Shown here: piece by piece, positions 36,594 to 46,967 of the stretch
Layout of the letters: the number at the start of each line of letters is the position of its first letter
Numbering within the stretch: the stretch's first letter is position 1
Source: Rothia uropygialis
GTDB taxonomy: Bacteria; Actinomycetota; Actinomycetes; Actinomycetales; Micrococcaceae
Direction of reading: 5' to 3'
Assembly: GCF_004137765.1 (NCBI RefSeq)
Contig: NZ_NOIS01000005.1
Location: 248,001 to 312,000 of the forward strand
Length of the DNA stretch: 64,000 nucleotides
Position numbers and translations under genes: made by a program
The notes under the pieces: generated by a model
The model's database searches: none
What the model saw: only the letters and a program-made list of their open reading frames with translations
Told to the model about the DNA's origin: nothing

Positions 36594-37496
36594 TTATGCG
36601 GCCGCCGCCAGCCTCTCGGCTCTCTCCACGACGTTCACGAGCAACATCGCACGGGTCATCGGCCCGACTCCGCCCGGGTTGGGCGAATACCATGAGGATT
36701 TCGCCGCCGCCTCCGGATGGATGTCCCCGGTGAGCTTCTTCTTGCCCGTCTCCGGGTTCAGAACTCGTGAAACCCCGACGTCCAACAGAATCGCCCCGTC
36801 AGCGACCTGTTCCGGCCGTACAGCATGCGGAACTCCGATTGCCGCAACAATGATGTCCGCACGGGACAGAACATCGTCGAGATTCTTGGTTCCCGTGTGA
36901 GCGATCGTGACGGTCGCGTTGATGTCTCGGCGCGACAACAGCAAACCCAAAGGCCGCCCGACAGTGATTCCGCGGCCCAGGACTACCACATTCTTTCCGA
37001 CCAAATCGATTCCGTGCCGATGCATCAGCTCGATGATGCCGTTCGGCGTGCACGGAAGCGGAGAATCGATGTCCCCGTAGACGTTCAGCACAAGCCGCCC
37101 CAGGTTGGTCGGGTGCAGACCGTCAGCGTCCTTGTCCGGGTCGATTTTCTCGAGGATTCGGTTCGTGTCGATATGCGGTGGCAACGGAAGTTGAACGATG
37201 TAACCGGTGCATTCCGGATCCTGGTTCAGCTCCTCGACAACTCTTTCGAGCTCTTCCTGGGTCACATCCTCAGGCAGTTCTCGGCGAATCGACGCGATCC
37301 CCACCTCGGCGCAATCGCGATGTTTGCCACCTACATAGGAGTGCGACGCCGGATCGTCACCGACCAGAACCGTCCCGAGTCCGGCCGTGATTCCTTTTCC
37401 CTTGAGAACCTCCACCCGGTCATGGAGCTCTGACTTGATGGCCGCAGCCGTCGCGGTGCCATCGAGGATCTTTGGGGAATTGCCGTGGTTGGCCAT
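36594..37496 (-). CDS. folD: Bifunctional methylene-THF dehydrogenase / cyclohydrolase
   Basis: 300 residues. It interconverts 5,10-methylene-THF and 10-formyl-THF. The catalytic Lys is in [17 protein letters not shown], and the other signature blocks are [39 protein letters not shown] and [15 protein letters not shown] start at ATG 37496, where family similarity begins; a GTG overlapping the glyA stop (about 37544) would add a Glu-rich 16-residue extension that looks more like purine-rich leader than protein. It follows glyA closely, coupling one-carbon supply to its oxidation. Confidence 0.93.
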   Translation of the reverse strand: MANHGNSPKILDGTATAAAIKSELHDRVEVLKGKGITAGLGTVLVGDDPASHSYVGGKHRDCAEVGIASIRRELPEDVTQEELERVVEELNQDPECTGYIVQLPLPPHIDTNRILEKIDPDKDADGLHPTNLGRLVLNVYGDIDSPLPCTPNGIIELMHRHGIDLVGKNVVVLGRGITVGRPLGLLLSRRDINATVTIAHTGTKNLDDVLSRADIIVAAIGVPHAVRPEQVADGAILLDVGVSRVLNPETGKKKLTGDIHPEAAAKSSWYSPNPGGVGPMTRAMLLVNVVERAERLAAAA

Positions 37497-37540
37497 ATCG
37501 CTGATTTCGGATTCTCTTTCTTTTTCTTCTTCGGTTACCG

Positions 37541-38827
37541 TCACCACTGCTCGAGGCCCTCGTAGAGAGGGAATTCTCCGGCCAGCTTCTCGACCCTGTT
37601 CCGCAGCGATTCGATATCGACGCCCGGTTTCAGGGCCGCGGCAATAATGTCCGCGACCTCGGTGAACTCGTCCCGACCGAATCCACGGGTCGCCAAGGCA
37701 GGGGTTCCAATGCGGAGCCCCGACGTCACCATGGGCGGACGAGGATCATTGGGGACCGCATTGCGGTTCACGGTAATGCCGACCTCGTGCAGGATGTCTT
37801 CGGCTTGCTTGCCGTCCAACTCTGAATTGCGCAGATCCACCAGAACCAGATGCACATCGGTGCCTCCGGAAAGGACGGCAATTCCGTGCTCGGCGACGTC
37901 GGGTTGCGTGAGACGGTCCGCGAGGATCTTGGAACCCTCGACGGTCCGCCTCTGCCGATCCTTGAACTCGTCGCTCGCGGCAATCTTGAAAGCGACGGCC
38001 TTGCCCGCGATGACGTGCATCAACGGTCCTCCCTGCTGTCCCGGGAAAACGGCCGAGTCGACCTTCTTCTTGAGTTCCTCGGTGCAGAGGATCACGCCCG
38101 AGCGGGGACCGGCCAGAGTCTTGTGGACCGTGGACGTCACGACGTGAGCGTGGGGCACAGGGTTCGCATGGATCCCTGCGGCGACGAGACCGGCGAAGTG
38201 AGCCATGTCGACCCACAGGTATGCGCCGACCTCGTCGGCGATCTCACGGAAACGCTTGAAATCCTGTTCCCGCGGGTACGCTGACCAGCCGGCGACGATG
38301 ACCTTGGGCTTGGCCTCCAGAGCGACCTCTCGCACACGATCCATATCGAGTCGGCCGGTTTCCGGATCCACCTCGTAAGCGGCGATGTTGTACAGCTTGC
38401 CCGAGACGTTGAGCTTCATCCCGTGGGTCAGGTGGCCACCATGGGCAAGTGACAGGCCCATCAGGGTGTCCCCCGGCTGCATGAGCGCCATCATCACGGC
38501 CGCGTTGGCCTGGGCGCCGGAATGCGGCTGCACGTTGGCGTGCTCGGCACCGAACAACGATTTGGCGCGCTCGCGAGCCAGGTCCTCGACGACGTCGACG
38601 TACTCACAGCCGCCGTAGTAACGACGTCCGGGATAACCCTCCGCGTACTTGTTGGTCAGTACCGATCCTTGTGCTTCCAGAACCGCCCGAGGAGCGAAAT
38701 TCTCCGAAGCGATCATTTCCAGGGTATTGCGCTGTCGGCTCAGCTCGTTGTCAATGGCTTTCGAAACTTCGGGGTCGAGTTCGGCGAGCGGCCGGTTGTT
38801 GACATCCTGCGCGGACGAGTTGCTCAT
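37541..38827 (-). CDS. glyA: Serine hydroxymethyltransferase
   Basis: 428 residues. A PLP enzyme converting serine plus THF to glycine plus methylene-THF. Motifs: [40 protein letters not shown], and the PLP lysine in [19 protein letters not shown] lies directly upstream of ATG 38827; the frame to 38917 is leader. A palindromic hairpin lies in the leader, and TAGAAT (38890-38895, minus) is a likely -10. It forms an operon with folD. Confidence 0.96.
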   Translation of the reverse strand: MSNSSAQDVNNRPLAELDPEVSKAIDNELSRQRNTLEMIASENFAPRAVLEAQGSVLTNKYAEGYPGRRYYGGCEYVDVVEDLARERAKSLFGAEHANVQPHSGAQANAAVMMALMQPGDTLMGLSLAHGGHLTHGMKLNVSGKLYNIAAYEVDPETGRLDMDRVREVALEAKPKVIVAGWSAYPREQDFKRFREIADEVGAYLWVDMAHFAGLVAAGIHANPVPHAHVVTSTVHKTLAGPRSGVILCTEELKKKVDSAVFPGQQGGPLMHVIAGKAVAFKIAASDEFKDRQRRTVEGSKILADRLTQPDVAEHGIAVLSGGTDVHLVLVDLRNSELDGKQAEDILHEVGITVNRNAVPNDPRPPMVTSGLRIGTPALATRGFGRDEFTEVADIIAAALKPGVDIESLRNRVEKLAGEFPLYEGLEQW

Positions 38828-38848
38828 AGTTCTCCTGTTGGGCTGACT

Positions 38849-38895
38849 CCACACCGGGCCCGGCGTGGCACGCGAAAGGCTTCTGCACCATTCTA
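38849..38895 (-). promoter_or_regulatory. glyA promoter -10 and leader hairpin
   Basis: On the minus strand, TAGAAT (38890-38895) is a TANNNT -10 with a predicted start near 38883. The roughly 55-nt leader contains CCACGCCGGGCCCGGTGTGG (38849-38868), nearly a perfect palindrome with one G-U, ending 21 nt before the ATG. I see no glycine, SAM or THF riboswitch core in this short leader. Confidence 0.4.
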
Positions 38896-39047
38896 GGACA
38901 TGGGACACTATGGGCATTGGTCCGTTTCACAGTAGGACGGGACGTGTACAGCCGTACGTGAACGGCCCAAGAAATAACCCTCGTATCGAACCAATCGGTA
39001 ACTTGAGCGTGTTTAATGGGTCCCTGAGCCAACAGGAAAGGTCCTTG

Positions 39048-42000
39048 ATGAACTCTCTCAACCCGCTCGGAACCAGCGATCCCCTTAACCTGCGATCCGG
39101 TTCCCCCTACAGGCCGGAATCGAGCACTACGAGAGAAAATCGTTCGCAACTGCCGCTTTCGGTGCCCCAGAAGGCCGTCATCTTCGACATGGACGGCGTC
39201 GTCACGGACACGGCAGCAGTGCACGCGAACGCGTGGAAGAAGCTCTTCGATGCCATCCTGTCCGATTCTCGGTTGGAGCCTTCGGACGGGCACGACGCCG
39301 AGGACATAGATCGCAGCGAATTCAGCATCACGACGGACTACCGCTCTTACGTGGACGGACGTGCCCGCGAGGACGGCGTTCGAACCTTGCTGGCGGCCCG
39401 CAACGCGGCTCTCCCCGAAGGCAGTGAGAACGACCCCGCAGGCCAGTGGACGGTTCAGGGACAGTCTCGCCTCAAGAACGACTACTTTCAGGAGGAGCTC
39501 GAATCCAACGGGGTGACCGTGTTCAAGGGAACCGTTGAGCTGGCTCGCCGTCTCAAGCGCAGCGGCGTGCCAATCGCCCTCGTCACGGCGTCCAGAAATT
39601 CCACGTCGGTTCTCGAGGCCGCAGATCTGGGGGGCCTCTTCGACCTCATCATCGACGGTACTTACGCTCTCCAGAACAACGTCCCCGGAAAACCGGCGCC
39701 GGATATGTTCCTCGCTGCGGCGAAGCAACTCGGCGTCACCCCCAAGGATGCCGCGGTCATCGAGGATGCCGTATCGGGGGTTCAGGCAGCCCGGGCAGGT
39801 GGGTTCGGGCTCGTCGTCGGCATCAACCGACACGGCGACCGCAACGAACTGGACGAGGCCGGTGCCGACCTGGTGCACAACGACGTCGCGGAGCTCGACC
39901 TCGGAGCCCAACGTGACGATTCGTGGAAACTCATTTACCACGGTTTCGATCCGGAGCAAGAAGGCCATCGGGAAGCGCTACTGACCCTCGCCAATGGCTA
40001 CATGGGCGTCCGTGGCTGCCGACCCGAGCGCGGCGACGACGGGGTCCATTACCCGGGAACCTACGCCGCGGGTTTGTTCAATCGCGTGGTCTCCCATATC
40101 AACGGTCGCGACCTCGAACACGAGTCCATGGTCAATCTTCCGAACTTCCAGTTCTTGGACCTTCGGTTGCGGGGCGGCGACTGGTGGTCCGAGGGAGGCA
40201 TGCAGCCCCTCGACGAAGTCACGGAACTCGATCTGCGCCACGGAGTGCTCTCCCGTCGGTGTCTGTTGGAAGAAGTTCCCAGCGAGGTCGGCGAGCCCTA
40301 CACGGAAACACCCCGGCGTGTCCAAGTCGAACAGCGGCGCATCGTCTCGATGGCGAATCGCCACCTGGCCGCCATGGAAACCACGGTGACGCCTGTCGGG
40401 TGGTCGGGGCGAATTCACGTGCGGAGCGGGATCGATCCGAACGTCACAAACAACAATGTTGCCGAATACCGCGAATTGGCCCGTCATCACCTCGTAGCGG
40501 AGGCCTCGACCACGCTTCCGGACAACACCTTGATCAACGTCGTCCGGACCAATCAGTCGGGCCACGAGGTCGCCGTCGCTCAACGCACCGAAGTCCGGGG
40601 GCCCGTCAGCTCACGTCTCGAGCGGGAAATCCGACCGGGAGGCGTCGAAATGCGTCGTTACCGCGTCGACGGTCAGGACGGCAAGGCCGTCGTGTTCGAT
40701 ACGACCACGGCGCTGGTGACGTCACGCGATTCGGCGATCGCGTCCCCGGTGCTCGGCGCGGTTGAGGCGCTGAACAGATCCGAAACCGGCTTCGATGCGC
40801 TCTACGGCCCCCACGAGCAGACGTGGTCCCGATTGTGGGCTCGATTCGCCGTGGACATCGAGACCGATGTGGATACGATGCTGGCCCTCCGTCTCCACAT
40901 CTTCCATATTGTGCAAACCCTCGGCCCCAACATGGAACTCAACGACGCCGGCGTAACCGCTCGCGGTCTCCACGGTGAGGGCTACCGGGGGCACATCTTC
41001 TGGGACGAGATCTTCATTCTGCCGATCATTACGATGCGCCTGCCCTTTGTGACCAGGTCGCTCTTGCAATACAGGTGGGCACGCCTGCCAGCGGCGCGGT
41101 ACAAGGCCACGGAGTTCGGGGCCAAGGGAGCAATGTTCCCCTGGCAGTCCGGCTCCGACGGGCGAGAAGAAACTCCGGTCGAGTTGTACAACCCTCATTC
41201 GGACCGTTGGATGCCGGACAACTCGTGGCGCCAGTTCCACGTGGGCCTGGCCATTGCGTACAACTCATGGCAGTACTACACCGCCACGGCAGACACGAGC
41301 TGGCTCGCTCATCAAGGTGCGGAGCTCATGATCGAGATCGCTCGTTTCTTCACCTCGCTGGTGACCTTCGACCCGAACGACCGCCGGTACCACATCGAAG
41401 GAGCGATGGGACCGGACGAGTATCACGACGGCTACCCCGGCTCCGTCGACGGCGGCGGCCTGAAGGACAACGCGTACACCAATGTCCTGGCCGCGTGGCT
41501 CTTCCGCCATACGCTTGAGATCTTCGAGGAACTGCCCGAGCATCAATCGCTGCGGGTGTCCTCGGCGAACAACGTGACCGATGCCGAACTCGCTGCATGG
41601 AAGCACATGGCCGCGAACATCGCGGTCCCGTTCAACCATGACGGAACCATCAGCCAGTTCGAGGGATACGACGATCTCAAGGAGATCGACTGGGACCATT
41701 ACCGGCGGAAGTACGGGAACATCGGGCGCATGGACCTGATTCTCGAATCAGAGGGCGATGCGACCAACAACTACAAACTCTCCAAACAGGCCGACACCCT
41801 GATGCTGGTGTACCTCTTCGGGCAACGGGGTCTTCAGGACGAGTTGGCGCACCTGGGCTACGACGTATCCTTGGCCAAGATCGAGGACACGATCAGCTAC
41901 TACCTGGCCCGGACGTCCAATGGCTCCTCACTGTCCCGAGTCGTGACGGCGTCGATCATGTCCCGAGTCGACCCGCGGCACTCATGGAGTGTCTACCAAG

Positions 42001-42359
42001 ACGCGCTCATGGCCGACTTGGACGACACCCAAGGCGGTACCACTCAGGAAGGCATTCACCTCGGGGCGATGTGCGGCACGCTCGACGTCGTCCAAAGGGC
42101 CTACGCGGGGGTTCAGGTGCTCACGGATTGCATTCAGCTGGAACCGTCCATGCCGGAAGAATTGCGCTCAGTCGGGTTCGAAGTCCAGTACCGCGGTCAG
42201 CTGCTCGACGTCTTCATCGATTCCAAACGGGTTCGGCTGTCCGCGCGGTCGCAGAAAGCCAGCGCCGTGCGGGTTCGCGTCGGCGAATTCGAAACGGTTC
42301 TCGAGGGCGGCGGCTCGTGCGAATACAAGCTCGAGGATCTCCACTCCGTAACACGCTGA
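39048..42359 (+). CDS. Fused beta-phosphoglucomutase-like HAD / GH65 phosphorylase
   Basis: 1103 residues. The N-terminal HAD domain (about 40-290) has DxD motif VIFDMDGVVTD (D47, D49), and KPAPDMFLAAAKQLG plus VIEDAVSGVQAARA. A complete GH65 domain follows (about 310-1095): YHGFDPEQEGHREALLTLANG, GYRGHIFWDEIFILP, the catalytic Glu in EGAMGPDEYHDGYPG and a C-terminal IHLGAMCGTLDVVQRAY block. Together they should phosphorolyse an alpha-glucoside (maltose, trehalose or kojibiose type) and convert beta-glucose-1-phosphate to glucose-6-phosphate. ATG 39048 has AGGAAAGG upstream; the frame to 38865 has no family sequence. Confidence 0.9.
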   Translation: MNSLNPLGTSDPLNLRSGSPYRPESSTTRENRSQLPLSVPQKAVIFDMDGVVTDTAAVHANAWKKLFDAILSDSRLEPSDGHDAEDIDRSEFSITTDYRSYVDGRAREDGVRTLLAARNAALPEGSENDPAGQWTVQGQSRLKNDYFQEELESNGVTVFKGTVELARRLKRSGVPIALVTASRNSTSVLEAADLGGLFDLIIDGTYALQNNVPGKPAPDMFLAAAKQLGVTPKDAAVIEDAVSGVQAARAGGFGLVVGINRHGDRNELDEAGADLVHNDVAELDLGAQRDDSWKLIYHGFDPEQEGHREALLTLANGYMGVRGCRPERGDDGVHYPGTYAAGLFNRVVSHINGRDLEHESMVNLPNFQFLDLRLRGGDWWSEGGMQPLDEVTELDLRHGVLSRRCLLEEVPSEVGEPYTETPRRVQVEQRRIVSMANRHLAAMETTVTPVGWSGRIHVRSGIDPNVTNNNVAEYRELARHHLVAEASTTLPDNTLINVVRTNQSGHEVAVAQRTEVRGPVSSRLEREIRPGGVEMRRYRVDGQDGKAVVFDTTTALVTSRDSAIASPVLGAVEALNRSETGFDALYGPHEQTWSRLWARFAVDIETDVDTMLALRLHIFHIVQTLGPNMELNDAGVTARGLHGEGYRGHIFWDEIFILPIITMRLPFVTRSLLQYRWARLPAARYKATEFGAKGAMFPWQSGSDGREETPVELYNPHSDRWMPDNSWRQFHVGLAIAYNSWQYYTATADTSWLAHQGAELMIEIARFFTSLVTFDPNDRRYHIEGAMGPDEYHDGYPGSVDGGGLKDNAYTNVLAAWLFRHTLEIFEELPEHQSLRVSSANNVTDAELAAWKHMAANIAVPFNHDGTISQFEGYDDLKEIDWDHYRRKYGNIGRMDLILESEGDATNNYKLSKQADTLMLVYLFGQRGLQDELAHLGYDVSLAKIEDTISYYLARTSNGSSLSRVVTASIMSRVDPRHSWSVYQDALMADLDDTQGGTTQEGIHLGAMCGTLDVVQRAYAGVQVLTDCIQLEPSMPEELRSVGFEVQYRGQLLDVFIDSKRVRLSARSQKASAVRVRVGEFETVLEGGGSCEYKLEDLHSVTR

Positions 42360-42407
42360 GGACGGCCTCGGGCACCTCGCCCAAGACGCTGGCCCCAAGC
42401 GACTGAG

Positions 42408-42440
42408 AAGGCCCCGGTTCCGAGTCGAAACCGGGGCCTT
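42408..42440. terminator. Terminator between the HAD-GH65 and BASS genes
   Basis: AAGGCCCCGGTT (42408-42419) pairs perfectly with AACCGGGGCCTT (42429-42440) around a 9-nt loop; TTCTCGTTT follows on the plus strand. It serves the convergent GH65 fusion gene and the glucuronide operon. Confidence 0.85.
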
Positions 42441-42479
42441 TTCTCGTTTCGGCCGGGGCATGCGGGGACCAGCCGTGAC

Positions 42480-43451
42480 TCAGTCGCGAGAAGCGGACCG
42501 GCGGCGCAGGAACGCGGCCACCAGCGCCCCCGAAACGTTGTGCCACACCGAGAAGACCGCTCCGGGCAGGGCGGCTTCCGGAGTGAAATAGGTTCGAGCC
42601 AACGACGTCGCCAGACCCGAATTCTGCATTCCCACCTCGATCGCGGTCGTACGACGTGCGGAAATGGGCACTCGGAACAGGGTCGCCGCCCCGTAGCCGA
42701 GAAGGTAACCCAGACCGTTGTGCAGGATCACCGCGAGCAGGACCAGGAGCCCTGCCGACACGATCGCTTCCGCGGACCCGGCGACGACGATCGCCACGAT
42801 CACCGAGATAGCCGCGACCGAAACCCAAGGCAACACGGGGGTCACCCTGAGGACTACGCCGGGCACGAGCCAGCGCACCAAGAGGCCCAGGACCACTGGA
42901 ATCAGGACGACTCCGAGGATCGAGAGCATCATGTCACTGCCGCTCACGTTCATCCGTTCACCCGCCAGCCAGATCGCCAGGAGCGGCGTGAGGAAAGGCG
43001 CGATCAACGTCGAGATCGAGGTCATCGCGACAGACAGGGCGACATCACCCTTAGCGAGGTACGAGACGACGTTCGAGGCCGTGCCCCCTGGACAACAGCC
43101 GACCAGGATCACACCGACCGCGAGCGCGGGCGGAAGCTGCAGGGCCCACGAAATGACGAACCCGAGCAGCGGCATGATCACGAATTGAGCGACCACACCG
43201 ATGATGACGGGAATAGGCTTCTTGGCAACGAGCGCAAAGTCGGGGCCCGTCAGGGTCAGTCCCATCCCGAACATGATGACGCCCAGCAGTGGATTGACCC
43301 ATCCAGAGAACCCCGAGAAAGCGCCTGGAAGAAAGAACCCCAGAACTCCTGCCCCAAGGATCAATAACGGAAAGATCGTCACGGCGTACAGAGCGCTGCG
43401 CTCTTCCGAATTCTTGATCGGTGACGGCGTGGTCTGGTCGGTGGAGTTCAT
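42480..43451 (-). CDS. BASS-family (bile acid:Na+ symporter-like) transporter
   Basis: 323 residues with about nine to ten membrane helices. The family features are visible: GMGLTLTGPDFALVAKKP, the crossover-region VGCCPGGTASNVVSYLAKGD and a second crossover EVGMQNSGLATSLA. Proteins of this branch (PanS, BASS plastid carriers) move small organic acids such as 2-ketopantoate or pyruvate with sodium. It is the last gene of the glucuronide operon, 9 nt after the gluconokinase, which suggests a sugar-acid or keto-acid substrate; that is inference. Confidence 0.88.
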   Translation of the reverse strand: MNSTDQTTPSPIKNSEERSALYAVTIFPLLILGAGVLGFFLPGAFSGFSGWVNPLLGVIMFGMGLTLTGPDFALVAKKPIPVIIGVVAQFVIMPLLGFVISWALQLPPALAVGVILVGCCPGGTASNVVSYLAKGDVALSVAMTSISTLIAPFLTPLLAIWLAGERMNVSGSDMMLSILGVVLIPVVLGLLVRWLVPGVVLRVTPVLPWVSVAAISVIVAIVVAGSAEAIVSAGLLVLLAVILHNGLGYLLGYGAATLFRVPISARRTTAIEVGMQNSGLATSLARTYFTPEAALPGAVFSVWHNVSGALVAAFLRRRSASRD

Positions 43452-43460
43452 GTGATATCT

Positions 43461-44006
43461 CTACCAGCCGACGGCCCTATGGGCTATTGCTCGCACTGAT
43501 TCGTCCAGGATGTGGTCTATCGACGCACTGATGTCAATGCGCGCACCCCGCTCGTCGTCTTCAAGCTCCTCGAGCGTGTCCAATTGCGAGCGCAGAAGTC
43601 CTTGAGGCATGAAATGTCCGCTCCTGCCCTCGAGACGCTGAGAGAGCGTCTCTTCGTCGCCGGCGAGGTGAACGAAGAATGTCCCAGGGGACTGAGCGCT
43701 GATCGCCTGGCGATACGCACGCTTGAGTGCCGAACACGCGATGACCAGTCCGTTGCTCTCAGGCTCGACGAGGGCGGCATCGTGCAGCTTCTGGCCGACG
43801 ACACGCAGCCACGGCCAGCGGTCTTCGTCCGTGAGCGGGTGACCCGCCGCCATTTTCTCGACATTCGACAGAGGATGCAGCGAGTCGGCGTCGACGAATT
43901 CGGCGTCCAGGCGAGTCGCCAGGAGGGAGCCTATGGTCGTTTTGCCCGCCCCGGAAACCCCCATGACCACGATCAGCGGCGGGTCAGTATGTTGATTTTC
44001 TACCAA
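43461..44006 (-). CDS. gntK: Gluconokinase (GntK type)
   Basis: 181 residues. It phosphorylates gluconate to 6-phosphogluconate. The P-loop is [45 protein letters not shown] is the gluconate-kinase hallmark, and [10 protein letters not shown] and [13 protein letters not shown] follow. The start is a TTG at 44006 overlapping the manD stop by 7 nt; no SD or nearby ATG is present. It sits in a hexuronate operon that has no KDG kinase, so its real substrate might differ from gluconate. Confidence 0.9.
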   Translation of the reverse strand: MVENQHTDPPLIVVMGVSGAGKTTIGSLLATRLDAEFVDADSLHPLSNVEKMAAGHPLTDEDRWPWLRVVGQKLHDAALVEPESNGLVIACSALKRAYRQAISAQSPGTFFVHLAGDEETLSQRLEGRSGHFMPQGLLRSQLDTLEELEDDERGARIDISASIDHILDESVRAIAHRAVGW

Positions 44007-45229
44007 TTGTGTACGGTCCCATCGGCAAGTCGGTTGTACGGGAGATATGCCTGATCGTAGGGGAACCGGGCCGCGGCTTCCTCATCGAATTCGACTCCAA
44101 GTCCCGCGGCGTCACCCGGATGCAGATATCCGTCTTCGAAGGTCAGCCCCTCGTGGAATACTTCGCGTGTCAGCGGCGAATGGGGCATGTATTCCTGGAG
44201 CCCGTAGTTGTGGATGGACAATCCGAGATGAAGTTGAGCCGCGAATCCGATCGGTGAGACGTCCGTGGGACCGTGGAACCCCGACTTGACCTGGTACATC
44301 TCGGCAAAATTCATGGCCTTCCTGAGCTGCGTTATTCCGCCGAAATGCGTCGAGGCGCACCGCACGTAGTCAATGAGCTGTTCCTGGATGAGATCTTTGA
44401 TGTCGTAGACGGAGTTGAAGACCTCACCGATCGCCAAGGGGGTCGTGGTGTGCTCACGGACCAGTCGCAATGCCTCCTGGTTCTCGGCCGGCGTACAGTC
44501 CTCGAGCCAGTACAAGTCATATGGTTCCAGTGATTTCCCCAGTTGAGCGGCCTCACGAGGTGTCATTCGGTGGTGGCCGTCGTGCAGCAAGGGCAGCTCG
44601 GGTCCGAACTCGTTGCGCACGGCTTCGAAGACGGTGGGGACGTGCCGCAGATACGCCCGGGTGTCCCAGTCCTCCTCGACGGGTTGGGTGCCGCGATTAG
44701 CGGGTTCGAAGTCGTACCGTTCTCCGGTCGACTGTTCCTGTGCGGCCACACCGTACAGTTTCTCGATTCCGGGCACCGAGGTCTGCACCCGAATCGACTT
44801 GTAACCCAACTCGAGTTCCTCCCGGATCGAGTCAAACAGCTGTTCAAGGTCTCTCCCGGACGCGTGGCCATAGGCTCGGCAGCCTCGGCGCGAGGCTCCG
44901 CCCAGCAACTGGTACACGGGCATTCCGGCTACCTTGCCCTTGATATCCCAGAGGGCCATGTCGACGGCGGCGATCGCGGCCATCGTGACCGGGCCACGTC
45001 GCCAGTACGACGCCCTGTACAAAAATTGCCACGTGTCTTCAATAGTGCTGGGATCCTTGTCCAGCAGGAGCTGACAGACATGCTCCTTGAGGTAAGCGGC
45101 AACCGCCAGCTCCCGCCCGTTCAGCGTTGCGTCGCCTATACCGGTGACTCCCTCGTCCGTCGTGATCCGAAGGGTCACGAAATTGCGGGACGGGCTTGTC
45201 ACGAAGACCTCTGCCTTCTCGATGCGCAT
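44000..45229 (-). CDS. manD: D-mannonate dehydratase, enolase superfamily (ManD/RspA)
   Basis: 409 residues. It dehydrates D-mannonate to 2-keto-3-deoxygluconate. Enolase-superfamily metal ligands are in [23 protein letters not shown] and IGEVFNS; the catalytic His is in [12 protein letters not shown], and the [15 protein letters not shown] region is typical of ManD. It replaces the unrelated UxuA dehydratase of E. coli. Some family members have low activity on mannonate or gluconate; the operon context favours true mannonate dehydratase. AAAGGA precedes ATG 45229. Confidence 0.9.
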   Translation of the reverse strand: MRIEKAEVFVTSPSRNFVTLRITTDEGVTGIGDATLNGRELAVAAYLKEHVCQLLLDKDPSTIEDTWQFLYRASYWRRGPVTMAAIAAVDMALWDIKGKVAGMPVYQLLGGASRRGCRAYGHASGRDLEQLFDSIREELELGYKSIRVQTSVPGIEKLYGVAAQEQSTGERYDFEPANRGTQPVEEDWDTRAYLRHVPTVFEAVRNEFGPELPLLHDGHHRMTPREAAQLGKSLEPYDLYWLEDCTPAENQEALRLVREHTTTPLAIGEVFNSVYDIKDLIQEQLIDYVRCASTHFGGITQLRKAMNFAEMYQVKSGFHGPTDVSPIGFAAQLHLGLSIHNYGLQEYMPHSPLTREVFHEGLTFEDGYLHPGDAAGLGVEFDEEAAARFPYDQAYLPYNRLADGTVHNW

Positions 45230-45246
45230 TATTGTCCTTTCGTCGG

Positions 45247-46833
45247 TTAGTCGTCGTGGTGGGAATCATCGTCCCGGGAGTCGTCCCCAGGCTGATCCTC
45301 GACAATGTGGATTTGGGCTTGATCGTTCCCCGGCACAGTCGCCTGCGAGCTCGTGGCGGGATGGGACGCACGCGCGGTGGGACCGTTGAGCTCCGAGGAG
45401 GTCTCGACCGAGGTCGGGATCGCTCCTGTTTCCAAGCCTTCGTGACGCTGTCTCCGGTTTGCCTCGATGGATTTCATGACCGATGTGAATTTGGCCTCGG
45501 TCAAGGGATAACCGGTCATGATCAGCATCGCGAGAATGAATATGGCCGCCGGGATCAGGCCACCGTAGATGGCAAGACCGGACACGACTCCGTCGCCCTG
45601 GCTTCCCTTCCCTGCGGTGTATCCGGCCCAGGTCAGCGCGATGCCGCCCAGGGACTGTCCGAGGGCCTGCCCGACTTTTCGCGTGAAGGAAAACGCCGCG
45701 TATGTGGCTCCTTCAGTTCGGACACCGGTCCGGTATTCACCGTATTCAACGGTGTCGGCTTCGAGCGCCCATGTCATGGTGTTGAGCAGTCCCATGCCGA
45801 CGCCCATCAGGAACAGTCCTATGAGGCTGAGGGCCAAGGAATGCCAGACGGAGTTGCTCAACGCGAACAGGACACCGCCAGCGGCGGCCACCATGCAGTT
45901 GTAGACGAACCCTCTCTTCTTCCCCATCGCGCGGGTGACCAAGGGGCCGAACGGGCCGACGTACAACACCGCTCCGGTGGTGATGATGATCGAGACGGAT
46001 GCGACCCAGCCGCCAGATGTGTACCGGGAGAGAACCACATTGGAGAGATAAATGGTGAGCGCACCGATCATCGACTGCGCTGTCAGGTAGAAGAGCGAGG
46101 AAGCGCACAACCTCAACAAGGGGCCATTTTGACGGATCGTGGTCAGGGTCTCCTTGAAACTCACCTTCTCGACCTCGCGGAACACCACTTCTTTCGAAGT
46201 GAGGAACGTGGTGTAGAAGAAGATCGCGCCAATCACCAGGAAGACCAAGGACGTGACAAGAAAAGTGGTCGCAAGGTCCTCGGCCTGTTTGAGTCGTGGT
46301 GCGAGAAATACGGAAAGCAGAAGAATCGTGGCACCGGAGCCGACCATTCGCGCCGAAGCGAGCCGCGACCTGTCCACCGGATTCTGGCTCATGGCTCCCG
46401 CAAGTGACCCGAACGGGATATTGACCATCGAATACAGCAGTCCCAAGAGGGCATAGCTCACGGTCGCCCATACGATCTTGGTCGCGTACGAATCCACAGG
46501 AATCCAGAAGCAGAGAACATTCGACAGCAGAAGCGGGACCGAATACCACAGCAGAAACGGACGGAATTTGCCCCACCGGGTCATGGTTCGGTCTACCATG
46601 CGACCTGCAAAAAGATCAGCGAAAGCGTCCCAGAATTTCACGAACAGGAAGATCGCGCTCGCGTGCGCGGGCTGGATGCCCGCCACGTCCGTGTAGAACA
46701 GGAGAAGAAACACGCCGGTCATTTGGAACGCGACGTTGCACCCTGCGTCTCCGAGGCCGTAGCCCGCGATGCGTCTCTTGGGCAGATGCTCGTGGGCCAC
46801 GTGAGGTATGGACGAAGTAGCTATTTCTGACAT
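45247..46833 (-). CDS. GPH-family (glycoside-pentoside-hexuronide) cation symporter
   Basis: 528 residues, twelve membrane helices plus a roughly 70-residue hydrophilic tail. [29 protein letters not shown] at the N-terminus (given here in part as [14 protein letters not shown]), [24 protein letters not shown] and [20 protein letters not shown] are the GPH/MelB signatures. By position, just after uidA, it is the likely glucuronide importer (UidB-like). AAAGGAG precedes ATG 46833. The long acidic C-terminal tail is unusual and of unknown use. Confidence 0.9.
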   Translation of the reverse strand: MSEIATSSIPHVAHEHLPKRRIAGYGLGDAGCNVAFQMTGVFLLLFYTDVAGIQPAHASAIFLFVKFWDAFADLFAGRMVDRTMTRWGKFRPFLLWYSVPLLLSNVLCFWIPVDSYATKIVWATVSYALLGLLYSMVNIPFGSLAGAMSQNPVDRSRLASARMVGSGATILLLSVFLAPRLKQAEDLATTFLVTSLVFLVIGAIFFYTTFLTSKEVVFREVEKVSFKETLTTIRQNGPLLRLCASSLFYLTAQSMIGALTIYLSNVVLSRYTSGGWVASVSIIITTGAVLYVGPFGPLVTRAMGKKRGFVYNCMVAAAGGVLFALSNSVWHSLALSLIGLFLMGVGMGLLNTMTWALEADTVEYGEYRTGVRTEGATYAAFSFTRKVGQALGQSLGGIALTWAGYTAGKGSQGDGVVSGLAIYGGLIPAAIFILAMLIMTGYPLTEAKFTSVMKSIEANRRQRHEGLETGAIPTSVETSSELNGPTARASHPATSSQATVPGNDQAQIHIVEDQPGDDSRDDDSHHDD

Positions 46834-46967
46834 GACAGGCTCCTTTGCCTGGGGTGCCCTGCGCGGGCTTATTGGGGAGGCGTGGGACGGTGTCTTGACC
46901 TCGCCTGGGTTGACCGTGCTGATCGTCGAGGCCGTGGCGGACCGACGGCATCGTCACGCACCAGAGA

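Noticed and set aside
38865-39047. N-terminal extension of the HAD-GH65 fusion
   Set aside because: The family sequence begins after 39048, and AGGAAAGG fits that ATG. The upstream frame overlaps the glyA promoter region.
38828-39047. Riboswitch upstream of glyA
   Set aside because: The leader is about 55 nt if TAGAAT is the -10. It contains one palindrome but no glycine, SAM or THF aptamer core.
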